Assembly (NCBI GenBank): GCA_960531495.1
Contig: OY482860.1
Span: 12,056,299-12,120,298, forward strand
Length of the DNA stretch: 64,000 bases
Direction of reading: 5' to 3'
Source: Zeus faber
Taxonomy: Eukaryota; Chordata; Actinopteri; Zeiformes; Zeidae
The notes below the pieces were generated by a model. The model had not been told where the DNA came from. It ran no database searches and worked only from the letters and a program-made list of their open reading frames with translations. The translations under genes were made by a program, and so were the position numbers. Positions 23,559 through 35,216 of this stretch are shown in pieces. The first letter of the stretch is position 1. Every line of letters begins with the position of its first letter.

Positions 23559-24663
23559 TTAAAGTTGTCGTTAACCATAATTATTATAACAGGTCAAAAA
23601 AAAACAACAACAACACACGCTGCACGATTCGTCACCTCAACTTAAAACAAAGAAAAAAAAAACACCTTAAACTGCTGCGCGCGGGTTATTTTGGAGCAGA
23701 ATATGAATAAACGTTTATTTTTATTTTATTTTTTCTCACGGAACAGCCGCCAGCCCCCCCCCCCCCGTTTACACAGCTTCCCGTTATTTGATTTATTCTG
23801 TTTTCTCGCGAACCAGTTCGTGGAATTATTTTCCCACCAAGCATCGCCACCACAAAAGCACGTCCACGCTAAAGCACCAAGTTTTATAGTCTGCAAGTAA
23901 AAATATAGAGGCGGCCAAAAGCCCGGGTCGCAGTGTGTTGTTGTAATAGTGGGTAATAGTGGGTAATAGTGGGTAAGATGGTTGTTCATGTCACACCGGT
24001 CAAAACAAGTTCAAATCTCATTTTCGGGGGGAAAGAAAACGCAAACACACAATGAATATAAACCCCATATACTTAACTCGCGTACAAGTTAAAGGCAAAC
24101 ATGATTTACAGACGAGCCGGGGCTGGAGGCGGGCGCGTCAAAGCCGAAAAGCAAGGAGGCGTTTGACGCGTTTCTTTTTGCCAAATGCGGAGACGACGGC
24201 GACACTTGACCCGACGGCAGCGACTCCTTTATGAGACTCCAGTGGCAGAAATATCATCCCCACGTCTGCGCCGACACTCACTTGACCTGGCCGCCCGTGA
24301 CGGGAGCTTTATTCGCCCAAAAAAAGATGGCCCCTCGAACGCCCACCCTTGACCGCTGCTACGGCGCCCGTCCTCCGGGGAAGGACCCCGCCGCGCGTAC
24401 GATATTTAAATCTGCCGAAGGGACCGGGTGTGGATGGAGCGCGCGTTGTGGAAGTTTGGGCTTTGAACGCCCTCGCCCGTGATGTGGCCGCGGCTGTGGC
24501 TCGCAGACACCCGTTTAATTCACCGTGTTCCTAATTCGCCAGGCCGCGCAATTCTCTGCCATTTAGGATTTACAAGCCGGAGGTCAAGAGTTTATTGTGG
24601 CAGAGCACCACCAAGTGATTACGGTCACAAGCTCAAGGATTAGGAAATATTGTAAAAGTAAAA

Positions 24664-24664
<1 letters not shown>
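23556..24664. other. Unique-looking, partly CpG-rich DNA, no recognised exon
   Basis: From about 24100 to 24560 the sequence is CpG-rich and free of simple repeats. In human, HSPA12A starts head-to-head with ENO4, so its 5' region could be expected here, but I found no codons matching the HSPA12A N-terminus on the minus strand. A triple gtgggtaata repeat lies at 23943-23976. Confidence 0.4.

Positions 24665-24739
<75 letters not shown>
24665..24739. repeat. (TG)n microsatellite
   Basis: About 75 bp of uninterrupted tg repeats. Confidence 0.95.
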
Positions 24740-24740
<1 letters not shown>

Positions 24741-25199
24741 TATATTTACGATGAACATCATCCTTCAACAAAATGATTTTGCGTAAAACCGTAAGATAAT
24801 TAGCCACAACGACGCATTTGGTAGTCTACTAACATGCAGGTATCTAGTCAAACAATTGAAATCACAACTCATTCGTTAAATCGTAATTAATACACGTATA
24901 TAATTATTACTATTACTGCCATTATTCCCCGTATCTATGCGGCTCTAATCACAACCTGGTGGTTGTAGCGCGGCTATTTGGAAAGAAAAAAAAAAACGTC
25001 CACATTTTCCCAATGCATATATTGTTCAAACATTTATATTTATATATCGATTTTTTTTTCTTGTAATAAAATAGTATAATATATATACATTTTGTAGTAT
25101 ATATATACTGTATATATATGTCAAAAAAAATATATGTATGTAAAAAAAAGAAAGATTTTTATATATAAACAACTAAACAAACAAACTAACAAATAAATA

Positions 25200-25237
<38 letters not shown>

Positions 25238-25469
25238 TACCATTTTATTACAGGAAAAACGAACAAAAAAAGAGAAAGTGATTAATTTCGTGTATTCTAT
25301 CCGACGTGTCCAGGTCCGGTGCGGTCCATCCAGCCTCGAGGCCTCTCATGGTTCACCGCAGGGTCATAACTTGACACGGAGCACAATACAACTTTCCCAG
25401 GGTTAAGCGCTTCCAAATAACGCTCCTTTTCTGGGATTTGTTCCTATAGTTTTTTCCTATAGTTTTCAG

Positions 25470-25472
<3 letters not shown>

Positions 25473-25515
<43 letters not shown>
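25473..25515. repeat. (GT)n microsatellite
   Basis: About 43 bp of gt repeats, roughly 620 bp upstream of the eno4 start codon. Confidence 0.95.
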
Positions 25516-25517
<2 letters not shown>

Positions 25518-25610
25518 CCACAGTGTTTACTAAGGAGAAAGAGCTTGAAACTTTTTGGATTAGAAGTTTCATTTAATTGAATTTATATATATATATATAT
25601 ATATATGATG

Positions 25611-25762
25611 TGTGTGTAGGCCATAGCACATATAATATTGATTATATTAAAGTAAAATGTTTTTAATATAATCAAGATTATATGTGCTATGGCCTACACA
25701 CACAAAAGTGTGTGTGTGTGTCTGTGGGGGGGCATAGCACATATAATATTGATTATATTAAA
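25611..25762. repeat. Large hairpin with a third, direct copy of one arm
   Basis: Arm 1 (25611-25651) and arm 2 (25662-25702) are complementary over 41 nt with one mismatch and a 10-nt loop. The arms contain taggccatagcacatataat. A third copy of the arm-1 core (catagcacatataatattg...) lies at 25733-25762 in arm-1 orientation, after a TG tract. Only the hairpin lying between two TG tracts and beside a TA tract explains the block. It sits 370-520 bp upstream of the eno4 ATG. Confidence 0.9.
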
Positions 25763-25945
25763 TACATTTTACTCAGAAGGTTAGGTTTTCATTATTTTTT
25801 CGTGTTTAATTTCACCATTCATTTCTGTATCTATTATGAAAATGTCATTTTCCATGGGAGTTAACATTGTCTGATATTTTCTCCCATTTTCAGTCTAAAT
25901 TCGTCACGGCCTGTCGAGTTTCAAACGCGCAGTGACGGGCGGTAG

Positions 25946-25953
25946 TGACGTCA
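25946..25953. promoter_or_regulatory. Full CRE palindrome upstream of eno4
   Basis: The perfect tgacgtca octamer lies 187 bp upstream of the eno4 ATG. A further gacgtcac half-type site is at 25984-25991. CREB/CREM-family factors bind this motif, and CREM-tau drives many haploid male germ-cell genes, which fits a sperm enolase. Occupancy is inferred. Confidence 0.55.
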
Positions 25954-25996
25954 CACGCCATCCACGCGGGCTCAGCTCGACCGGACGTCACACTCT

Positions 25997-26010
25997 GTTG
26001 CCGAGCAACC
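25997..26010 (+). promoter_or_regulatory. RFX-type X-box upstream of eno4
   Basis: The word gttgccgagcaacc contains the two X-box half-sites gttgcc and agcaac separated by one base. A further half-site, cggcaac, is at 26039-26045. RFX factors bind such motifs in promoters of ciliary and flagellar genes. The site is about 124 bp before the ATG, the usual distance for an X-box. This supports the flagellar role of the downstream gene. Confidence 0.65.
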
Positions 26011-26132
26011 GCCGTACACTATCGCGCAGCTCGTCTCCCGGCAACGACCGTAAACAACTGTGAGGGACAGAAAATAGCTCTTTTTTTTTTTTGTTGTTGA
26101 CAACAACAAGGAACAGGATTGTTTTTCGCACC

Positions 26133-26297
26133 ATGTCCCGCACGGACTCCGCTCGGCTCCCGGACGACGAGCTGCGGTTCATGGCGCTGAAGAACCGGGC
26201 TGCGGAGTACTACAACAGCACCACGATCCTCCAGGACCTGGAGGCCGTGCTCAACCAGATGTTCTTCCACAACCCCGAGGACACCTACGGCTATTTG
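26133..26297 (+). CDS. eno4: eno4 coding exon 1
   Basis: Starts [17 protein letters not shown] with caccATG context and ends at GYL before the donor gtacga, phase 0. [21 protein letters not shown] and PEDTYGYL match the N-terminal docking domain of human ENO4 (AMEYYREND, LEELLNSTF, PADVYGHL). The ATG was chosen because it gives the length and motif spacing of the family; upstream codons show no homology. Confidence 0.95.
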
Positions 26298-29106
26298 GTA
26301 CGAGCTGACACCTGCACCCAGCAGGACCCTGTTCTGCTTTCGAACACACTCTACTGGGGCTTGGAGGAAAACTGCAGTACAGTAAATAAGTACTGTAACA
26401 GTGAAGGCACCACATTGACATTGAACTGTTTAGGTACTTCAAGTATTTAGAATAAAAGTATTATCTCGTACCAGTCCGTTCATCGGCCAAAAGTTGACTT
26501 TTTGTTTTTTCAAATACGACATTCCAATTTATTTATTTTTAATCTAGGAACATATTTTAGGGAAACAATGTTTTATGTTGTTTTTTTGTTCATTTGTTAA
26601 TACATTTTGAATGTGTTCCTGTATTGGCTGGATCACACATTCACAAATTCAAGTAATTCAAGTAATTCAAAAATTGAATTACTTTGATTGCATGTGAAAC
26701 AATATCAGCAGTTTATTAGATAGTGAAGTGAATGCATACATTCCTTATGGGATGTTTTAACATCGAACATCTGGTTTAGTAAATAGCTGAGTTATTTTAA
26801 GTGATACATTCAGTTACTTAGTTAGTCACTTAGTCAATTAGTCAGTTAGTCAGTGAGTCAGTTAGTCAGTTAGTCAGTTAGTCAGTGAGTTTTTTGGCTC
26901 TGTGAGGTTGTGAATGACAGTGTTTCGATCACCAGGCAAACTACTTCATGAAACTGTCGGTGGCGCCGAGCATCAGCAGACTGAGGGGCCGCGGGGTGTA
27001 CGACGCCAGGGGGCAAGGGTCCGTCCGAGCACAGGTGATGTGCATCGTCAGGAACCAGGAGCAGGTCTCTTCTTTCATTCACACCCGTTTGGCGCGTCCA
27101 CGCCTCTGTCTGCCTGCCTGCTTGTTGCCTTGTTGGTCTGCTTGTTTCAACCGGTGGGGGTGGGTGGATTTTCGTGAAAACAACACAAAATGAAAGACGG
27201 CCAGGTTCCCCAGGTCATTATATTTGTTTATTTGTATGCTGATCATTCTGAGTTATTTATTTGTTTATTTAATCATTCATTCATTTCAATTTATTTCTTG
27301 TTATTTATTTATCCTGACTCTGACCATTCTGATTTATTGATTGATTGATGTTTCATGTTAATTGTTAATGTTTATGTTGTTGTCTTACAATCATTTTGAC
27401 TCGGCTAATGGAATTGCATCTTTTAGACACCCCCACCCCCCCCCCCCCCCCCCACCCCCCAAATCTCCTAAACAAGTTGAAGAACGACCAAACATTACAT
27501 TTCAAATAGGAGCTCAAAATGTTTACGGAACGGTTGTTGACATCAATTTATGAACGCCCCCTCCCCCACATCACTGATGGATAATGGCAAAGCTAAGGCA
27601 ATGTTTATGTTCTGACAGTGAACGTGTCAAAACCAAATGACGCAGAACGCTCCGATGCAAAGAGGCAGCTTGGGGTCATGAGCGCTGTCAGATGACAGTG
27701 CCGTTTCAGGTTTTTTCTTACAGTATTGAAAAACAAAGTGAGACGTGACACTGTGAAACTAGGGCGCACGGCCCGTCGGTCCATGGGGCCAAGAGGCTGA
27801 AATTAACCTTTGTACAAATGTAGCCCGGTTCAAGTTGAGGACTCGCTGGATATGGACCCATCGTCATTGGGATTCTTGCACAAACACAAAAATGCCATCA
27901 CAGACATTCATCCACATACTGTGTCTATAGTCAAATGACGCTGTATTGCTTAGGGTTTAGGAGAGAATTCACAATAAAGGAGATTGATGACCGTGCCCCC
28001 TCTAGTCCACACTCTGCACTGACACTAATCTGTGGTGACAGGAAACAGCGCCCGTTGTTGACTAGGGTTGCGCCTTTTTTTGTTTTTTGGGTTTTTTTCG
28101 TGGTCGATGACAAACTAGAATTTCAGTGGCCAACTAGCCGCGACGTCATCACCGCCGTCACGCTGTAAAATGTGTCTTGGGTGATCCCATCGCAAGCGGA
28201 CAGCTCCAAGTACAGGTGTGAATGCACTTAAACCGCGTTGAGGACGCATTGAGATTGGGATCGCTCAGACCACATTTGGAGGTGGTCTGAGCCGCATATG
28301 GCCACATTCTTTTAGCAGTGGCAACGCAAATGTGTCCTGGGCCACATTGAAAGACGGCCTACTCAAATGAGGTCCTCTGCGTAGGCGGAAGTACATACTC
28401 ATTCGCGCCTCATTAAAGCCTGGTTGGGAAATTGAGAAAGTCTACCCGTTAAAGAACTGCAGGATTTATTTTTTACAAGTAAAGTATTTTTACTTGGTAC
28501 TTAATTTCACTAAATTAAGTCCTAGAGCAACGGAAAGCAACAGGGAGATGTGCATGACGCGACACGGGACACTCAGGTTTTGTTCTTCTGCTCAATAAGG
28601 AAACGGAGGAAAACAAATACATCTAAAATGAAACACACACTTTGTTTTGATTGTTTTTTTTCCCCGGAGACACGGGAACCCGAACGCGCAGTGGGTCGGA
28701 GATCGCCCCCTCTCCATTACGCAGCGATCCAATGTGGGAACAGGACAGTCCCTGAGTTGTGTTTGAAATTTTCGTTTCATAGAAGAAGGAAAAGAACGAA
28801 AATAAATACATCGAAAAGAAAAACACAGGAAAACCCGGCGCGCCATTTACGGCTCACTGCTGTCTTGAAGTTAGAGTCTTGGCATTTGCTTTTTGCCAAC
28901 GGAAATGATGTAGGTGTTTCTTTGCATATAGAGCAGGGAAGTGAGATCCGGTCACAAGCGGTCACTCGAGACGCATGTGGAGACGCATTCTAATGCCAGG
29001 TGTGAACAGACGTACTCAGAACTGTCCACCTGTGATCGTATCGCCCAAGACGCATGTTGACACCAGGTGTAAAGAGGACGAGCGACGCTCGTGATCAGAA
29101 AGAAAG

Positions 29107-29168
<62 letters not shown>

Positions 29169-32100
29169 GAAGGACACATAAAGAAAGAGAGAAGACATTA
29201 ACTCAGATTCTCTACCCTGCGGATAATGTCCGGTTCTAGGTCAGTTTGAGGTGATGTTACAGCAGAAGTGTTTTGGCTCATCGCAGTCAGGGCCTGGAGT
29301 GCAATTCAGTAGAGAATAGCAAAGAGGCGACAAGCGAGCCATGTGTGACAAAAACTTTCACCGCTTCATCGTCTCACTGCATCCATTAACTTGGTTGGCA
29401 CGTGGCGGGGTGCTAAACGAGGGCACTGCTGCGAGGCCTTTTCACAGCGGTACCATTTATGCTACTTAGAAACGCTGCCCTCAGCGTACTGACCTGTTCA
29501 TCGTTTCTAAACAAACACATATTACTTACATAAGTCACACGGTCTTCGACTGGATGATCTTGCTCAGAGCTGGTTTTATGCATATTTGTCGGCAACACAC
29601 ACAATCTATATTTATTTATTGGCATCAAATCAACCTCCCATGTAATATCTAAAGGGGTTCCACCTGGATCCATTCCGTGGCCCCTTATTATTTACGTTCA
29701 ACATAAATAACAATATTTCTCAGACAAACCCTGACCCTGACCCTAACCCTAACCCATTATAACACTAGCATTTATGCAGATTACACAGATGTTTGTCCTC
29801 TTTTTTGGGAGGGGGTTGTTTATGTATATTCTGTTCTCAGGTCGCTCGAGACTACCTGATTAAAGGGTCAAAGGGAGGGTTGATGTCAGGAAGTTGTATT
29901 TCTATTTTAAGTGTTGGCTTTTAGGCCCGGTTACTTGAGCTTAGAACGAAAGCTCATAGTTTTCCCACTGTCCATTTGATATATTCGTTGCCCTCCTTGG
30001 TGTTTAGAGAATGTCGTCCGCTGCCATCTCCAGCGACTTTGGCTTCCTTGAACAAAGCGCAGATGGTCCAGACGCCAGGACCAACCATGTTGATATTGCT
30101 CTTTATTGGATCAATGGGGTTCTGAGTCAAATGCTCCAGGGTCTCAGTCCTTTTGACCAGACGGGAATTGATGGCATACTCAGGTAATGTACTGATACAT
30201 CAGATGCTCTTTGTTCTCTTTGGTTCTTTTTACTGTGGGCGCATGAGACAGCGACTCTCCAATATCCAAACTGGCAATCCGTACAAATCTGTATCTTAGA
30301 TTTATACTGTAATAGAGCCTGGGTCTGAGACAGCCCCTGATGTTTCTGGTTTAAAACCAAATAGTGCAGCATCAGTGCACTATTCGGTCATTAAACGGTT
30401 AATAGTAAATGTTTTTTTTTTTATTAATTGTGCGCATGTCTTCGCACAGATTCCAATTCAGTATATGAAACAAAATAGGCAAGGCAATGTTTATTTGTGC
30501 GGCACATTTCAGGACCTAAGAGATCTTCACGGTTCATACCGGGATATGTTTTGACCGTGACCCATTGAGAGATTTAAAAACGGAGAGCAGTATCTTAAAA
30601 TCAATTCCGGGACAAATTGGAAGGCTGTGCAAAGACTTCAGATAGTTGAAGGCACGGGGCGCTTACAATAGGGAGCGTGGAATATTGGGGGGAGAGCTCT
30701 AGCCCGCTACTCTTAGCATCAAGGTCTCGCATTGCAAAGCTGCCTCTCCTTAATCTAATTCAAATACAACAAAGTCTGAATTTGGAATAGCTGTGAGATC
30801 ATGCCCAGCGGAGGGACAGCAATTCCTCAATTATACATTTCACAAGTGTGCAGAGCACATTGTGAGGGAAACGTACAAATGGCAGGATTCCTTCCACCAT
30901 GTTTACATACAATTGGGTCAAATCCCGTCATTGAGTTTCTTGAGTGGGGTCGCGTAGGGGTCACAGCCCTGCATCGGTTTGCTGTTTGTCACAGCCTATC
31001 ATATCATCACAGTGCACCTCATTGGTTGCCCGTACACCATCTCACATGAGTAAACAGAAGGGAATAATGAATTAGCTTTCGCTATTATGGCCCGAGGGGC
31101 TAAACCGCTCCATAAATTCTTGTGGTCCATCATCCTGATCTCTAGAAGAACGGCCGTCGAGGTTCTCTCTTATGGGATAAGGCCTTTAAATCTCCTTTTT
31201 GAATGCAATGAGAACAATTCAGGACCTTTAAGGGTGGAATCCCCCTTTAATGCCTTCACGTGTGCACACAAAACACATTCCATTCAACATCATGGTTTAT
31301 TGGACAGCGATTTTTTGGAGGTACGCTATCTGGAAGAGGAGGAGGTCAAGAGGAGGGAGAAAGCAAATAGGGTGGAGCCTGAGGTGGAGGCTCCGGTGAC
31401 GCCACTTGTGCCGGAGAAAGAGAAGAAGGGTGGCAAAGGTAAGCAACACACGGCGAGGGGAACAAGGCCTTCATTATTATTTGGGCGCATTGTGCAAAAT
31501 AGCAAATGATATATGTGTCAAGTTCAAAGTAACTCATTCACGCTACTGCCATGAATCAGTTTCAGTTTTTAATAATATGGAACATTAACATTTGTTCCTT
31601 AGCCCTTTCCTGTAAGCCAACATGTAAGCCACACCTGAAGACCCAAGCATTCCACGCAGCACCAGGCTTTAACTTGTCTGTTGCTTCCCATTTCCTACAC
31701 AGTTAAAAAGAACGCCAGCGCAGAGAAGCAGATTCCCCCACGTGCTCCACCGGAACAGGAGCTTCCCGGAAGCGTCGCCATCGGCTCGGTGTCGCTGGCG
31801 GTGGCTAAAACCGCAGCAGAGCTACTGGACGTTCCTCTGTACCAATACATATCAACTCTGAGGAAGGAGGTCATTCAGAAAGCCAACAGGATGGATGGAT
31901 GGGTGGATGGTTGGATGGATGGATGGATGGATGGATGGGTTGGTGGGTGCATGGATGGATGGGTGGATGGATGGATGGATGGTTGCATGGTTGGATGCTT
32001 CTGTGTAGTGACTGTGTTGTGTAACTTTACGTCTCCGTTCAGACTCAGACGGGGTTCCACGTCCCTGTTCCCCTGGTGACTCTGCTGAGCTGTGGAAAGT

Positions 32101-35100
32101 CCTCTCCGGGGAAACTCAACCTACTGGAGGAGATCATCATGATACCCAGAGCGGGACAGAGCGTCAAACAAGTACCAAACCTCATCTTCCAGCCTCCATC
32201 TTCTCATCCTCCATCCTCTCAGCCTCCATCTTTTCAGCCTCTATCTTCTCATCCTCCATCTTCTCAGCCTCTATCTTCTCATCCTCCATCCTCACAGCCT
32301 CTATCTTCTCATCCTCCATTTTCTCATTCCCCATCTCCTCAGCCTCCGTCTTCTCATCCCCCATCTTCTCCGCCTCGGTCTCCTCCGCCAGCTTCTTCTC
32401 ATCCTCCGTCTTCTCCGCCACTGTCTACTCGGCCTCCATCTTCTCGTCTCCCATCTTCTCAGCCTCCGACTCCACGGCCTCCCATCTTCTCATTCCCCAT
32501 CTTCTCAGCCACCGTCTCCTCAGGCTTTGCTTTGGCATCCTCTGTCTTCTCGTCCTCCATCTTCTCAGCCTTATTGCCATTTAGTCTTGTACTCTTCACG
32601 TTCAATGTTATTTGCATATATCTTTCTGAAGTTTTTTTTTTCGGGAGCTAAGGGTAAAAGAAACTAAATATATGTCTTTGTCATTAGTTTTATATGAGGC
32701 TGTTTTTTGGGAAAGTGTTTTTATTCTTCCATCCTCCTCCATTTGGGCAGAAACACTGAACATTATTGAACTTCAACAGATCACGGAGATGGCCCTCAAG
32801 ATTCAAAAAGAGATGATCCGAATAATGAGCGCTGCATCAAAAGCCGGGGTGAGGGACACCTCCACGAATTTCCACTGTACCAAAGTGGGACAATTCAAGG
32901 TTGAGAGAGGATTTTCAGGAGTGTTGTTTGAAGGCCACCTATCTTAAACCTAACATCCAAAGCAGATTATTATTTTTTTCCGCATTAAGGAGCCCTGTAT
33001 TGAATCAAAAACAGAATTTAGGAATGTGAGCGTGGAAATCTTGTGCCTTTTTGCCATTTTTGGAGTTTCTCAAATATGGTTGTCAAAAACCTATCTTCAA
33101 CCAGCTGTTTTTAAATTTTGCGAGATTTTTTCGAATTAAAAAAAAAAATGTTTACAAGAATATGAAATGCGTCAGTATGAAGGGCGCGTCACCCCCTTCC
33201 ATCCTTGAAAACCAGATTCAAACAGTGGAACTGACTACAGTAGGTAGCACAAAGCGCAAGCAAATGCAGAGAAACAAGTGAAATGTCTCAGTTCAGAGGT
33301 GCTTCTGCCTTTGGATGCATGCAATGTCAACAGCGTAGAAGCTGACGTTCAATCCACAAAGGATAGAGAAACAAGCCTGCAAAGCAAGAGACAAAGATTG
33401 CTCACAGGATGTAAAAGATTTGCCTGTGGTCGTCAAGCCTCGGCAAGTAACCATTCAGAGCTGTGTCATATTAACTCAGAACCCGAGGCCACACCTGCCG
33501 CACAATTGCTGCAGTATCTAGGAGAGGAGGCCCAGAAAGGAAATAAAATAAGTGGAATATAAGGCCTTGAAAGACATATGCCCTCATCACACAGTGCATA
33601 CAAAAATGGTTAAGGATTTCATGACTGCCTATCATCTTGCCGTCATGTACTGTCGGTGTTCATAGAAATTATTAAGGGAGCATTAGAAATCACACAATAT
33701 ATTTCAATAGCATGACCATTCACCTTGTCCTTTCTGGCAGTGTTTGTACTACGCAGACCAGATATCTCTGCATTGACGGCCCTGTTTGGTCCGAAGCGCT
33801 GAACCTAAAGTCAGCCACTGTATCCTACACGTTGAATAATTAGCTCTCCCCTGGCCAACCTTGCAATATGTACATTTTTGGTACGCTGAAATAGCTGAAA
33901 AGAGATTCCCTGTGTTGGCTGCCAGCCGATACAGGAGATGTTCTCCGTCACGGGAGTGCTCGTGGTCGGGTACGAGCGCCTGGAGCAGCCGCTGGATGTG
34001 ATCGCTGAAGCTTGCGCCAACCTTGAACTGCCACTTGGAACGGAACTTCATCTGGCAATAAACTGTGCCGCGCAAGAGCTAATGGACTATGTAAGTTAAC
34101 GGGTAAAAAAAAAGAAAAAGTACTTTCCTCTCGTGCAAAACAGGGACGTATTTGCTGCTCAAGAGAGCGATTCATTTGAGATGAAGAGGGAGACGGATGG
34201 ATGGAGTGGAGGCAAATGAACAGGAGTGGAAGTAACTAATTATATACTCACATTATTGTAATTGAATGCTTGGGTTTGTATTTGGAATTTTCTAGTCACA
34301 TTCATTGAAGTATGGCATTCTAATTCCACTGCCTGTGGCCACACTATACATTTGGTTCATTAAACATGATTTCATCCTGTATCAAACTAGCGGATGCGTC
34401 AAATCAGAGAAGAAAGAGTGAACTTAAGAGAGTACCTTTGGGTCTTTTGCTCTCGGGATAACTAAGTGTAAATGTGGATTTATTCCCTGGGAGCTGATAC
34501 TGATGGAAAACAATGAAATTTGAAATATTTGAGCTATTTTGAGCTTCAAATTGGAATACGATCATTTTTCAGGATACAATTAGAATTTCGATTCTTATAT
34601 GAGATAAAGCGACTTTGCAGGAGGACAGGAGGAACAGGTTGTTTATGTAGCGTTATCATACACTTAAGTCTTATTTCTTTGTAGGTGCGAAGGTCTCTAT
34701 TAATTTTTTCCCCCCTCTTCCCCGCAGTCAAAAGGAAAGTATGAGGTGGTCACCGGCGGTCCTAAATCCCCAGATGAACTAGTCGACCTGTATCAGGGTC
34801 TGGTCACTAGATATCCAGCAGTCCAGGCTTTGATCGATCCACTGAGGAAAGAGGCAAGTCGAAAACCCTGTCACCTCCGGTTCAGCAGGGATAAACACTT
34901 TCCGCTGCATCATCTCATTTCATTGCACTTGGATTGTATTGTATTTAATGCAGGAAAAATAATTTCCATTAGTTGATGTTAAGTTGTAAAAGATAAATAT
35001 AATATGTTTGTTTCAGCAACCTTACCTTTATAACAATAATAATACTATGAAGAAGATGAACAACAAAAAGAAGAATAGACTTAACACAGTCACAGCACAA

Positions 35101-35160
35101 CAATAATATATTGTTTTGCAGATGGTAAAAAAACAAAGTGATTAATTTAAAAATAAATAA

Positions 35161-35216
<56 letters not shown>

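Noticed and set aside
24052-24534. Plus-strand frames in CpG-rich DNA as a HSPA12A or other first exon
   Set aside because: There is no similarity to HSPA12A on either strand and no donor joined to a recognisable next exon.
32182-32421. Minus-strand Glu/Lys/Met repeat frame
   Set aside because: It is the complement of the eno4 intron-6 minisatellite.
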